A stretch of DNA of 64,000 nucleotides from Pelmatolapia mariae. Lineage: Eukaryota > Chordata > Actinopteri > Cichliformes > Cichlidae. The DNA lies in NCBI RefSeq assembly GCF_036321145.2, contig NC_086236.1:39530917-39594916 (forward strand), in the 5' to 3' direction. Positions 43,985-55,204 of the stretch are shown one piece after another; positions within the stretch are counted from its first letter, which is position 1, and every line of letters begins with the position of its first letter. A model generated the notes under the pieces. That model was not told the DNA's origin and searched no databases. It saw nothing but the letters and a program-made list of their open reading frames with translations. The position numbers and the translations under genes were made by a program.

Positions 43985-45508
43985 CAATGTTCCCTCTAAG
44001 CTGCGCACGTGCGCAATTGCGCACTGCTGGCACGGTCTCTGCGCACAGAAAATCTGCGTTGCGCACAAAAAAAATCTAACCTGAATTGAAATTAAAATTA
44101 ATATTTTAACAATTCTGTTTTGCAGTGTTAGTCAGTAAGTGACTGGCTGCTCCCGTATGGGATTAGAACGATGCCTCCTTATCCCTTAGTCCAGCCAATA
44201 ATGCGATTCACATTCGTATATACGCAGCTAATCAATGTGGTTGACAGGCTATGACAGCGTCCTTACGTGCCGACACCAGTGTTTTAGCTAGCAAAGCGGC
44301 GTGGCTGATGTGGAGTGAAGCCACGTTAATGACAACGTGTACAAACATTGGAGATGTGAGCAGGACAGACGGAACAATTGACGGAAAAACTGTGGACTTT
44401 ATACCAGTTTTTAATTTGTGTTGATAGGCCACGTAAAACCAGAGTTGTGATTAAAAAAAAAATGCAATGTTTGGTTTTCTTCCTGAATACTATCGTTGTT
44501 TATATGGTAAAAACGGCGTTTTATAAGGAAAAAGGCTCGAAAGCACTCTCCACCTGTGAGCAAAAACAAAACCCCCCGCTTCCCCTTTCCTATTCGTCCA
44601 AAAAAGTACCATGTCGACGAATCAAAAAATGATATGGCAACGTGGCATCTAGTTGTTAAGAAACGGGGGGAAGTTTTAGGGGTGACGGCGGTGTTTTGAG
44701 ATGTGAGAGATTTGAGACGTTTAGCGCAAATCTTGTGTAGTTAGTGTGTAGTGTAGTCAATAGTTTGTTGTGTGTGTCAGAACAATGAGGCGACTGCTGA
44801 ATGTTACAGGTGTTACAGGAGTGATACATCTCCTGTTGTCAGGCCTGCAGGTATCAGGCTGTTGTTCTCCTTTATCTCATAGTGGACAGAAATTATTTTT
44901 TGGAGTGGCACAAATAATTTGTGTGGCATCAGATTTGATGCAGAACAGCTGATTGTTCTGTAAATAGTTTGAAATGTTTATTTAAAAAACGCCTTGGCTG
45001 CATTTAAAAACAAATAGCTGCAAAAAACTTTGTTGTTTGCCAAACTGAGTTAGAAGAAGTAACTATATAATTAATTGCACAGCATTGGTCATTATATGCT
45101 ATATTTGGCAGACAGAGAGTTACAGGACTCACTCCCAGACCACAGACTCAGACTCATAATACAAGTCAGAGCTTTATAAAAGAAAGAAAGAAAGAAAGAA
45201 AGTTGTGTTTTCGAAATTGGAGTTCAAGTTATTTTTACTTCCAATAGTCTTAACATACTACACAGGTCAATGACTAGATTTTTTTTACATTTTCATTGTA
45301 AGTGGGCTAAAGTAGTTAATTAAAGGTAGTCTAACATAAATGTAAATGCTGTAATTTGATTATTTTAATAAACCATGTAACTTGGATGGATTAGATGCTG
45401 GCGTGACCACAGTGCACACGTGGTCACATGTCGCTCACAGTGGTCCAAGGGACCGCTCAGGGACTTTGTGTGTTCGCTCAGACACATGAAAAATTAGAGG
45501 GAACATTG
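43985..45508. mobile_element. hAT element, 1,524 bp, inside LINE
   Basis: Terminal inverted repeats CAATGTTCCCTCTAA (15 bp, perfect) and a perfect 8-bp target duplication TCTACCAG (43977-43984, 45509-45516). The left subterminal region is rich in GCGCA repeats (GCTGCGCACGTGCGCAATTG), a self-complementary stretch that may bind transposase. A frame at 44378-44632 is Lys-rich without recognisable BED or hAT motifs. Non-autonomous. Removing it restores the LINE coding text on both sides. Confidence 0.92.
45178..45203. repeat. (GAAA)n microsatellite
   Basis: About six GAAA units within the hAT element. Confidence 0.9.
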
Positions 45509-45509
45509 T

Positions 45510-46512
45510 CTACCAGTATTGCTCCCTTGGTGGTGCTGTTCTCATATTGTTCCCCTGCCACTGAGAGTACACCTTGGCTGGTTCTGTGGAGAACAGCTGA
45601 TTTATTCTCCTGCCTTCTATTTCTCTGGGATACCTCTTCAAGCGGCTGGCCAAGGCTGTGAGTCTTTGCTTGGCAGTTTCCAAGGCCTCAGGTATGGACA
45701 GCTTGCTGTACTTCTTAGGCACCTTCTTTGTCACAACTTTATGCAGCTCAGATAGTTGGCTAACCTCCCTCCGTGCTACCTTGATCTTGGCCTCTAGTCT
45801 CCTTCTCCATGGAGGGTACTGCTCCTTGTGGCTGTTCAACTTGTAACCAAGCATCTCACTGTTGACTGCTGCCACGGTGTAGATCAGCTTGTTAGTCTCA
45901 GTAATGGTGGCTGTAGGTATCGTCCATAGTGCTGCATTCACATCATCTAGTAGATCTTCTTAGGGTACTTCATGTTGTCTTGGTAGCCGGCTACAGAGGA
46001 TCCAGGTGTCAAGCTTCGCCATGATCCTATATTTCAGGTCAGTTCCTCTCACACTCAACAATCCTTCTTCTACCATACCTGGGGCCAGTCTCAGGTGGGG
46101 ATGATAATATCTCCCCCCGACCTGTCATCCTGGCTCCCCCTTGCCGTAGCATGTGTGTTATACCTCATCAATCTCTGGCTGTGAGAGCAGTCCCCTCTTC
46201 TGAATTTTGGAACACCGAGCTACTACTTGATTCGCTATCAATGTGGATGTTGTTGTTGTTGTTCATCCTATTGATGTAACCCCTTCCGCCAGGGTTACTT
46301 GCGTAGTAGCATTCCAACAACACCCTATTGTTGTCTGTTGCCCACTGATGCCTTCTTGTTCCAGTAGCCCACTTCTCATCAGGGTGCCCTGGTTCCTCAA
46401 CACCTGACGCGGACCTTGTTGATCCGGGTGATGTCCAAGCCGGCATGACTTCATATTTATCTCTCTCGCTCATGTCTGCGTTAGGCTCGCTTAGCATGGG
46501 GGTAAAATGCAT
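45510..46512 (-). pseudogene. R4/Dong-like LINE N-terminal part
   Basis: Minus strand, starting near 46512. The N-terminal frame reads ATGTRRHQWATDNNRVLLEC, YYASNPGGRGYINRMNNNNN. The Asn run comes from a GTT microsatellite at 46247-46262. Stops and shifts follow, then DLKYRIMAKLDTWIL, NAALWTIPTATITETNKLIY, PPWRRRLEAKIKVARREVSQ and KRYPREIEGRRINQLFSTEP. These precede the RT in fish R4/Dong-type LINEs, which use a restriction-like endonuclease at the C-terminus. It is interrupted by the hAT at 45508. Confidence 0.83.
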
Positions 46513-46559
46513 GTTGCCCTTTAAGTGTTGCTCAAGATGACTTTTTCCTTTTAACCTTC

Positions 46560-46705
46560 ACCAAGTGGTTGCTCATAGGGCATCTGATTATTGTTCTCTC
46601 TTTTTGTTTGTTTAGTATTGTATCAGCTGTAGCTTATAATATTAAATACCTTGCGGTGACAGTATTTATGAATTGGCAGTATATAAATTACACTGATTTG
46701 AACTG
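46560..46705 (+). repeat. high-copy fish repeat tail (TTGAA type)
   Basis: Contains GGTTGCTCATAGGGCATCTG, AAATACCTTGCGGTGACAGT and ATTGGCAGTATATAAATTAC, then a degenerate TTGAA tail. Same family as 32035-32700, in the opposite orientation. Confidence 0.55.
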
Positions 46706-47760
46706 AAGTGAGTGAGACATTATATAGCAAATAAAAAAGTACCAGAATGTGGCCAATTTAGAGCGAAAAATGCATCCAACTTAGAACTTAGAATGAAATG
46801 AGCAAAACAACAACAACAACAAAAAAAAAATGCTGATGACCTCAAGTGGAGAAATCCCAAGATAAATATTTCTCAACTTTGAGACAAGCAATTTAAGTGA
46901 TTGCTAATGAGAGTGCTGGCTACTGTCATATGACTAATTAGTAAATTCATTAGACGTTATCTAGGCAATCAACGTTTGGAAAGTCTTCTAATGTCTGTCA
47001 ATTTCAAAGCAATGCATGGGGAGCTAAATGCTTCCTGAGTGGTTTCACCTTAAGTCATGAGTCTTGAGCTAGACCGTGTCCTGAGAGATAAAACAAACAT
47101 TTAGTATTTGAAGCTTCTTTTGTTTTTTTTTCTTCCCCACATAGGATTAAAATGCTCTATAGGGCTGAACCAATCTTGACAATATTTCACATACAGTAAG
47201 TTATTTCACCCAGTGTTAATGCAGAACTGCAGGTTCTCTAATCACTCAGAGAGATTTGAGCAATGACTTGGATTTGCCTTTAAAAAATAATGAACTTAAG
47301 AGTGGGGTGTCATCAATCACAATTTCTTTAAGTCTAATAACTCAAAAACTGACAGACCTTTCTGTAATAACTCCCAAACTACTAAAATGACTGATTTGTG
47401 TGATAGACCAACACTTGCCTTGGACTTACAGCAAATATTGACATGTCTTTAATATTTTTTTTTTTTTTTACAAATATTTAAAATCTACATTCACTATTTG
47501 CCAGAGAGAAGTAAATGTAGATGAGTGTCAATTTTTTTTTTTTTTGGGGGGGGGGGCAAGAATGGAAAAACAGCATATCCTCTACAGTATTTCTTTCTGA
47601 CACAAAATGTATTTAATATTTAATATTCAATATTATTATATCCAAAATGAGGGGCTAAGCAAATGAAGTCATCAGGAAAGCATTTAGTGAAGTCCAAATG
47701 TGTTTAAACCACAGAAATTGCCCCCTGGTTGCCATTAAAAAGAATGAAGAAGAAAGGTTG
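46706..47760. other. non-coding stretch with homopolymers
   Basis: AT-rich, no gene. Contains a T run near 47452-47470 and an adjoining T(13)G(11)-type run near 47532-47557. Confidence 0.4.
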
Positions 47761-48190
47761 CAATTCAAAAGTTGTTATTATAAATGAATAGAAACCTCAC
47801 CTTTATTTAGACTGAAATAAAGTCCAAAAATACAAAAGTCCACAGAAAGAAGGAAACAGAATTCAAACAGGCAGGGAGCAATAAATGGATGCTCAGATTA
47901 AGTCTAGAGGAAAAAGCACATCATGTATACACAGACACAGAGGCAATCAAGGGATATCACAGGCAGAGGGTAACAAGAGACAGCTGAAACTAATCAAAAC
48001 AATAACTGGGGTAGCAAAATTAAAAATAGGACACAAGAGACAAAAGATTCACAAAATAAAATAGGAATACCAAATGAGGAACTAAACACACAACCGCTAA
48101 ACAACAGACACAAACACTTAACACGATGCATGGAGTTACTGAGGAAGGGACTTTCCACACAGAAATACCCCAGCTTGAATGCAGGGCCTT
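47761..48190 (-). repeat. LTR-like degenerate repeat
   Basis: Composition and text (AACAAGAGACAGCTGAAACT, ACACAAGAGACAAAAGATTC, TTTATTTAGACTGAAATAAA) resemble the A-rich internal or LTR region of degenerate fish retroelements, as does 61370-61890. No defined ends or duplications were found. Confidence 0.3.
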
Positions 48191-48374
48191 TTTTGCTGTC
48201 AGGTGACAATGCTAATCACCACCATAGGACCATGTGAGTATGGTGAGTATGGTATCTCAAGTACCCATGCTCCACCTAACGTGGCCAATAGGAATAACAA
48301 AGACAATGACAAAAGGCCCCTAAGAATCCAAATGCAAATCCCACAGCAAAACCCACAGACAATAACAATAAACC

Positions 48375-49593
48375 TATACTACCAAAAGTTTTAGAACACC
48401 CCAATTTTTTTTTCTTTTATTTATTGCAATTCAAGTCATTCCAGTCCAATGAATAGCTTGAAATGGTACAAAGCTAAGTGGTGAACTGCCAGAGGTTAAA
48501 AAAGGTAAGGTTACCCAAAACTGAAAAAAATGTACATTTCAAAATTATACAAAAATGCCTTTTTAGGAAACACAAAATGGGATAACAATTTAAAGATGTT
48601 CTGCAACAATGGAGGTTGATCAAGCCTTGAAAGCTGGTGCTACTTATTCCTATAGGTGTTCCAACTTTTCTGGATTACTTACAAACTCCTCTGTCTGCAT
48701 GAAAGCAGTGTTGCAACACACTGTGGTACCATACCCTTGTGAGCATCAGTTGAACAGTACTGTAGTGTAGAAAATAGTGTGTCACTAGAGAGACAGACCA
48801 TCATAACACTTAAAAATGTAGGTGTTTCCTACAGAGAAATTGCAAAGAAAGTCAAGGTGTCAGTGAGTACAGTTTGCTTCACCATCAAAAGGCCCCCAGA
48901 AATTGGGAAAAACTGAGACAGGAAGAGATCTGGCAGCCCCAAAGCCACAACTGAATCAGAGGACAAGTTTCTGAGAGTTAACAGCTTGTGTGATAGGCGG
49001 CTTACAGGACAACAGCTTCAAGCACAGCTTAATACTGGTCACAGTAAGTCTCAGTTTCAACTGTGAAGAGAAGACTTCGATCTCCCGGTTTGACAGGACA
49101 AGTTGCAGCAAGAAAGCCACTGACATCAGAATAAGACAAAGAGGCTTGCCTGGGCTATGAAACACCGCCATTAAACTACTGAAGACTCGAAGAAGGTATT
49201 ATGGACTGATGAATGATAATCAAAATAATGCATCTTTGTACGCCGTCGAGTAGGCAAAAGGATGGTTCCAGAGTGTGTGGCATCAACTGTCAAACGTGGA
49301 GGAGAACGTGTTTTGCTGGATCCAGGGTTGGTGACTTGAGTGAGAGGCACCCTGAACCAAAACAGCTACCACAGCATTCTGCAGCACCATGCAATATCCA
49401 CTGGTAAGGTGGCTACTTTGATGAGTCAAACATTTAGGATTCATTTAGGTCTATAAATTGATTCCATGATTTCTCTTTTTAACTCCAATTGCATATTTCT
49501 ATTTGCATTTCAGAGTGCAATGAGACATAAAACTGCATAATTTTCAATAACAAATTGAAAAATTGGGGTCTTCTAAAACTTCTGACCCATACT
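48375..49593 (+). mobile_element. degenerate Tc1-like transposon
   Basis: Ends resemble each other in inverted orientation: CCAAAAGTTTTAGAACACCC on the left and GGGGTCTTCTAAAACTTCTG near the right end, followed by ACCCATACTGTA. Between them the plus strand reads, in broken frames, a Tc1-like DNA-binding region (about 48815-48900, GTTTCCTACAGAGAAATTGC), the catalytic start (GGTATTATGGACTGATGAAT near 49196) and GTCAAACGTGGAGGAGAACG. Many stops; inactive. Confidence 0.65.
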
Positions 49594-49599
49594 GTAATA

Positions 49600-50430
49600 A
49601 GATAATTGTAATAAAATATATAAACTAGGACTGTAAAAATCAAGCTCAGATCAGAGCTGACATCTTCAGATTTCTTGTTTTGTCTGATGATACAGTGATT
49701 TTTGATGTTGCTGGGATAAAAAGTTAATATTATGACCACTTTTACCTAGAACTGCTAAGGCCATTTTTGGCCCTGTAGATATTAATGTAAGAAACGAACC
49801 CCAAAACCCCAAAACAAAACACAAAGCAGAGAACCAATCAGAACAAATAAAGAGTCAAATTCAGAGCAGAGCAGCTGAATTTGATGGGTTCCAGTGCTGA
49901 GCAGAGGATGTGACTGAATCAGACCTGTGTGGATGATGGATGAGAGATATAGAGAAGTGGAGCTATAGATGGTGTAATAAGGTGTTCAATCACTATTGTA
50001 CTTTACAATAATAAATGTTCTATAATCTAGGACGTATCAACTGTGAGGTCAATTTTAAAATATAATCAACAACAACAACATCATTTTTTTTGTTAATTTT
50101 AGCGTAACTTCAAAGTCTGCAAGCAAATAATTGCAACCATCTGTAGAACTAATAAAATCTTAACACTTAATCTTAATAACTTATTTTGCCAAATCTTCAA
50201 GGTTAAAATAGATTCACATTGAAACGGCAGAAAACGCTTACGTTCCAGTACTGCGCATGCGTGAACCGCAAGACGATTCGACCTTCCTCCTTTCTGTCTG
50301 CCGTTTATTTACTTTCCGGGTCCTAGATTGACTGTCTAAATAATTTAGTTTACTAAGGAAAACTGTGTATTCTAAACAACCAACAGAAGTGACACATTCC
50401 AGTGTAATCCTATCAGGGGAGGAGCTTGAC
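49600..50430. other. non-coding stretch
   Basis: No gene. The 50220-50330 patch is more GC-rich (TACTGCGCATGCGTGAACCG) and may be an old repeat. Confidence 0.35.
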
Positions 50431-50436
50431 AGTTAC

Positions 50437-50982
50437 TGTCTCCTGCTGGCCCCCCTTTCCTTTTTGTGTCTCTGTAGTTGTTTTTCTCCCTGGGTGTGAG
50501 TGTGTGTGTGAGTGTGTGTGAGAGTGTGTGTGTAGGCATGGTTGTGCATCCCACTCTCAGTGTGGCTTCTCTTGTCTCTCCACCATCCTCTGTGCACGCA
50601 GCTGCTGGCAATCAGCTGTGATTACTTACCTGCGGCTCACTGGTTATCAGGCTCACTACTTAAGGCTGAAGCAAACACTCAGTCATCGCCAGATCATCGC
50701 GTCAGCTAAGGTACGCTCTCGGCCTCCCTCTTGGTTGGAATCGCCGTGTTTTATGCTTTAGATAACCAACCTTTCTGTGCAGACCTTGCCATGAAGCCTG
50801 ACTCCTGTGCCCTCTTTTCGTGTGTGTGCCCTAGGAAGCCTGCCACAACTGCCGCTGCTGCTAGAACTCAAACACCCACCACCAACCTTGATCACTGCCT
50901 TTTATTGCAATATCTTGTCAATAAACGTGTTGAACTTTTACAGTGTCTTGCGCCTGGGTGATCATTCTGTTAGTTTATGACA
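50437..50982 (+). repeat. LTR-like unit (546 bp)
   Basis: Starts TGTCTCC, ends TTATGACA, with CAATAAACG (poly(A) signal) about 65 bp before the end. The flanks GTTAC and GTTAA agree at 4 of 5 bases. Contains a GT-rich tract near 50497-50533. Similar layout to the LTRs at 26.6 and 33.0 kb. No internal retroelement follows, so probably a solo LTR. Confidence 0.5.
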
Positions 50983-50989
50983 GTTAAAG

Positions 50990-51420
50990 TATATTTGGGT
51001 CACATTTGAATCTACTTTAAAATTGATAAGTTATCTAACATGGAAAAATTTAGTTTCCAAGTTGTTAAACATATCAGGCCAAGTCTTGGTTCACTGACAC
51101 ATAAGTTAATGAGACAATCTTAAAGTTGGAGAAAAAAAAATCTGAACCTGAATGAAAGTGTCATTATTAAAGATGATTTAAGATTTAGTTTCAAATCAAA
51201 CCAGTTAAATTTTGTAATTCTGTGTCTTGCATTATTATTATTACACACACACATGCACGCGCACACTCACAAACATGCTTGTTTTATAGGGTTTGGATGT
51301 TTTTGCCCACCTCCTTTATGCAAATTTATTGAAAAAGGGAGTGGCAGTGGCTTCAGCACTAGGGCCACCACCAGAGGAGACTACATAAGCAAGAGAAATA
51401 AATATTGGAATATCTAACCC
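50990..51420. other. non-coding stretch
   Basis: AT-rich; short CA tract near 51241-51275. Nothing else recognised. Confidence 0.4.
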
Positions 51421-51427
51421 TTTTTAC

Positions 51428-51537
51428 CCCGCCTCTCGCGCTATGGTAGCTGGGATGGCTCCTCCAGCCCCCTGTGTCCCTAACAAGGATAAACAGAAGA
51501 GAATGGATGGATGGATGGATGGATGGATGGATGGATA
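51428..51537 (+). repeat. Mermaid-type repeat 3' end with (GGAT)n
   Basis: CCCCGCCTCTCGCGCTATGG, AGCTGGGATGGCTCCTCCAG, then AGAGAATGGATGGATGG with about seven GGAT units. This is the 3' end of the common fish SINE-like family also seen at 22.5 kb. Confidence 0.7.
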
Positions 51538-52542
51538 TCTTACCAGTTTTAATGTTAAAACTCTAGATAACCCACTGTCAAAAACATCTCAAACAATAGC
51601 AAGCCAGATTGGTGATCATTTTAATTTGGTACGATGTATTGTTTGTATTTGCCTTTGTCTCTAATTTGTAAAGTTTTATGTGATCTGCATTTTCTTCATG
51701 TTGTAAATTGTGGTCAATAACACAAAAGCTGATAATACAAGATTTGTTCCTAAGATCAAAGTCAGAGCTTCCTTTCATACAAATAATAGATCCAAGGATT
51801 TCATCCTGATACCTAGTGGCAGCCAGGGTACTGTTGCCCAACCTCTAGAGGTCTGTACATCCCTCCATGGTCATGCCTCTCCAGGCCACCACTTACTACC
51901 AAACCGGTGATGCTCAAGGTTGTTACAGGCAGCATAATGTTCTCTATGGCTGCTCCAGACCCTTTCAATGCTGTCACATGTGCTCAGGGTACACCTGCTC
52001 TCATCTGTGAAAAGCACAGGGTGTCAGTGGTGGACCGTACTCCATCGTGCCGGGCAATGGTTGCAGAGGTCATTATAGGTTGTCAAAACCTCAGAAACTC
52101 TGTTTCTGAACTTTTGGTCAGACATTCACATCAGTGTCCCGCTAGGGGTAATTTTTTTAAGCTCCAGCAGTGCTCATCCTGTTACTCCATGCACAAAGGA
52201 GCAGATACTGGGTCCATCTATGGCCCTGTTCAGCTCCCCTAGAGTAACTGGCTGTCTCCTGGGATCTTCTTCATACTCTTGAGACTGTGCCTGGAGGAGT
52301 TGAACTACCTGTACAGCCTCTGTAGATCGAAATCTAGTGAAAAACTGTCCGAAAAAATAAGGAGGAAAATAAATGTCAGTGCCCTCCATCTGTAAAACCA
52401 TTCCTGTTTTGGGGGTTGCCTCATTGTTGTGCACCTGTTGTTAACTTCATTAACACCAAAGCAGATTAACCTGATTAACACGCCCCTCTGGTACTGAACT
52501 GACCACATAAATATTCCAGAAGTCTAAATGACCTGATGATGT

Positions 52543-54868
52543 ACGGAGGGAAGAAGTAACCATGAGGGAGGTGAAACGGTGGTCTGCCCAATCAGAAGCT
52601 ACGCTACAGGACGCACTCAACGACGTCGACTGGGACATGTTCAGAGCATGCGCAGTCGACATCAACGAGTTTACGGAAGTAGCAGTATGCTTCGTCAATA
52701 TGCTAGCGGAGGAGATTATCCCCACTGCGAGAGTCACCACATTCCCAAACCAGAAACCGTGGATAGACAGATCGATCCGCACTGCAGTAAACGCCAGGAC
52801 CGCCACCTACAACGCGGGTCTCGCCACTGGCGATATGAGCACCTACAAAGCGGCCTCATACGGCGTGCGGCGCGCGGTGAGAGATGCCAAACACCGGTAC
52901 CGGGAGCGTGTGGAGTCCCGCTTCCACCAGGGCGACACACGGAGTATGTGGCACGGACTACGCACCATTACGGACTACAAACCCAGGGACACTGCGCCGA
53001 TCAACGCCGACTCTGCATTCACCAATGAGCTGAACCAGTTCTACGCCCGTTTCGAGGTTAGCCAGGCGGCTAATGCTATCTACCGCCTGACTACCGAGGA
53101 CAGTGACGTCATCAGCGAGAGACCGGTGACCAGCATCGCGGAGCATGACGTCCGAGCGGCATTGAGGAGAGTGAACACAAGGAAAGCGGCGGGGCCAGAC
53201 GGCATCACCGGCCGTCTGCTGCGCTGCTGTGCTGACCAGCTAGCAGGTGTGTTCACTTACATCTTCAACGAGTCCCTGGCGAAGTCTGTGGTCCCCACAT
53301 GCTTCAAAAGATCCACCATCATCCCTGTGCCCAAGAACAGCAAACCCTCATCCCTGAACGATTACCGGCCAGTTGCGCTGACCTCAGTAGTAATGAAGGT
53401 GTTTGAGAGGCTGCTGAAGAACATCATCTCCTCCTCCATCCCAGACACCACAGATCCGCTCCAGTTCGCCTACCGACCCAACAGATCCACTGAGGACGCC
53501 ATCGCCCACGTCCTGCACACCACCCTCAGCCACGTGGACAAGAAACAGGGTAACTATGTGAGAATGCTGTTTGTTGATTACAGTTCAGCGTTTAACACAA
53601 TAGTGCCCTGCAGACTGTTCACAAAGCTCAGGGATCTGGGACTCAACAGCTGTCTGTGTGCGTGGGTGTTGGACTTCCTCACTGGCAGAACTCAGGTGGT
53701 GAGGGTGGGTAGATGCGTCTCTAACAGCATCACCATCAACACAGGAGCACCACAGGGATGTGTCCTCTCGCCACTGCTCTACTCCCTCTACACTTCAGAC
53801 TGTGTGGCCACCCACGGCTCCAACATCATTGTGAAGTTTGCTGACGACACAGTGGTGTTGGGTGCCATCTCCAACAACGATGAGGCGGCCTACATGGACG
53901 AAGTGAAGAATCTGGCATCATGGTGCCAGGACAACCACCTCCAGCTGAACGTCGGCAAGACCAAGGAACTGGTGGTGGACTTCAGAAGGAGTCAGCACAG
54001 AGACTACAAGCCCATTATCATTAATGGAGCTCCAGTGGAGAGGGTGCAGTCCTTTAAGTATCTTGGTGTCCACATCTCCTCAGACCTGAGATGGGCTGCC
54101 CACATTCAGGTCCAGACCAAAAAGGCTAGGCAGCGCCTGTATCACCTACAACAACTGAGGAAGTTCAGGGTCTCTCCAGAGATCCTCAGGATTTTCTATA
54201 CAGGCGCTGTGGAGAGCATCCTCACACAGAACATCACATCCTGGTTTGGGAACAGCTGTGTGAAGGACCAAAAAGCTCTCCAGAGAGTGATCCGTACAGC
54301 AGAACGCTGCTGCAGGATTGCTCTCCCCCCGCTTCAGGACACCTACACCAGGAGATGCCGGACTAGAGCAGCGCAGATACTGAAGGACCCGTCCCATCCT
54401 GGCAACAAACTGTTCCAACTTCTGCAATCTGGTAGAAGGTTCCGCATCATCCGGGCAAGGACAGAGAGACTCAAGAGGAGCTTCTATCCCCAAGCCATCC
54501 GGGCCCTAAACACACACACACCCGCCCTCTCACATCATCTATAATTGACTGAGACAGGACTCTCTTCCAGACACTCTAAACCCAGGCACAATGTACATTT
54601 CAAATTCCTTTAACTTTAAATATGTTTATATTGTCTATTCTGTAAAATAGTCAGATGTCTATTCTTATTAATGTACAGAATTCACCTGCTTGCTGCTACT
54701 ACTGCACATTCACCCAATGTATGTACTATATATATATGATGTTCTTCCTCTACCCCCCCCCCCCCCCCCTTTTTTTTTTTGTACATGTCGAGGAGCGTGT
54801 CAGGATACATTTCACTGTGTGTTATACTTGTATAACTATGCATGTGACAAATAAAGAACCTTGAACCT
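52543..54868 (+). mobile_element. L2/CR1-group LINE, 5'-truncated
   Basis: A 2.3-kb LINE inserted in the Tc1-like element. It holds an intact RT frame (52562-54544), a 3' UTR with a C(17)T(12)-type run near 54755-54780, an AATAAAG signal and a short CCTTGAA repeat tail, typical of microsatellite-tailed LINEs rather than poly(A)-tailed ones. The APE endonuclease is missing by 5' truncation. Right edge exactly abuts the resumed Tc1 text; no clear duplication was found. Confidence 0.82.
52562..54544 (+). CDS. LINE reverse transcriptase, 660 codons, open
   Basis: The frame is open for 660 codons, starting within the endonuclease-RT linker (KRWSAQSEATLQDALNDVDW; FPNQKPWIDRSIR). RT motifs follow in order: TRKAAGPDGITGRLLR, LNDYRPVALTSVVMKVFERL, QFAYRPNRSTEDAI, VRMLFVDYSSAFNT, TGAPQGCVLSPLLYSLYTSD, the catalytic box VKFADDTVVLG, and LQLNVGKTKELVVDFR, with a thumb region to the stop at 54542. 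All catalytic aspartates are kept. The first ATG is probably only the first Met after the truncation point and not a native start. The frame belongs to the L2/CR1 group (L2- or Rex1-like), since the FADD box and the NDYRPVALT motif fit; I could not choose between them. Without an endonuclease the protein would be incomplete. Confidence 0.88.
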   Translation: MREVKRWSAQSEATLQDALNDVDWDMFRACAVDINEFTEVAVCFVNMLAEEIIPTARVTTFPNQKPWIDRSIRTAVNARTATYNAGLATGDMSTYKAASYGVRRAVRDAKHRYRERVESRFHQGDTRSMWHGLRTITDYKPRDTAPINADSAFTNELNQFYARFEVSQAANAIYRLTTEDSDVISERPVTSIAEHDVRAALRRVNTRKAAGPDGITGRLLRCCADQLAGVFTYIFNESLAKSVVPTCFKRSTIIPVPKNSKPSSLNDYRPVALTSVVMKVFERLLKNIISSSIPDTTDPLQFAYRPNRSTEDAIAHVLHTTLSHVDKKQGNYVRMLFVDYSSAFNTIVPCRLFTKLRDLGLNSCLCAWVLDFLTGRTQVVRVGRCVSNSITINTGAPQGCVLSPLLYSLYTSDCVATHGSNIIVKFADDTVVLGAISNNDEAAYMDEVKNLASWCQDNHLQLNVGKTKELVVDFRRSQHRDYKPIIINGAPVERVQSFKYLGVHISSDLRWAAHIQVQTKKARQRLYHLQQLRKFRVSPEILRIFYTGAVESILTQNITSWFGNSCVKDQKALQRVIRTAERCCRIALPPLQDTYTRRCRTRAAQILKDPSHPGNKLFQLLQSGRRFRIIRARTERLKRSFYPQAIRALNTHTPALSHHL

Positions 54869-54959
54869 TGATTAAAAAGTGCTCCTTTAATTATTATGAG
54901 CACGGTAGGAAGCAAAATGGAGTAGAGGTAAACTTGAAGGGAGGTATGTGAATACTGTT

Positions 54960-55200
54960 ATGGAAGAAAAGAGTGTGTCAGAAATTTGAAGGTGGAAATC
55001 AAAGGGGTGTTGCTGAATATTGTCAGTGTGTATGCCCCACAGGTTGGATGTCAGAAGAGAAACAGAAATTACACAGTAAGCTGGATGGTGGCAGATGGAG
55101 TCCCTGGGGGGAGAGAGTGGTGATTGGCGCAGACTACAATGGACATGTAGGGGAGGGGAACAGAGTTTTTGAGGAGGTGTTGGTTAGAGTCACCAGATAG
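54960..55200 (+). pseudogene. RTE-type APE endonuclease fragment
   Basis: Plus strand reads LLNIVSVYAPQVGCQK in one frame, then, after a shift, GERVVIGADYNGHVGEGNRV. VSVYAPQVG and VIGADxNGHVGEGN are hallmark segments of the endonuclease of fish RTE-like LINEs. It ends at a stop at 55198 with no RT following. Another part of an RTE-like LINE is at 27.7 kb. Confidence 0.8.
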
Positions 55201-55204
55201 TCAA

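Larger units (their letters stand above)
51780..54907 (-). mobile_element. Tc1-like transposon, interrupted by LINE
   Basis: Left part 51780-52542 and right terminus 54869-54907 (AAAAAGTGCTCCTTTAATTA, then TTATGAGCACGGTA) belong to one fish Tc1-like family read on the minus strand. The minus strand of the left part covers the middle of the transposase downwards (CATGTGACAGCATTGAAAGG, TGCACAAAGGAGCAGATACT on plus). The far end is missing. The LINE at 52543-54868 splits the two parts. Transposase frames are broken throughout. Confidence 0.75.

Noticed and set aside
48201..48260. Short GAGTATGGTGAGTATGG direct repeats
   Set aside because: Only two units; no larger structure.
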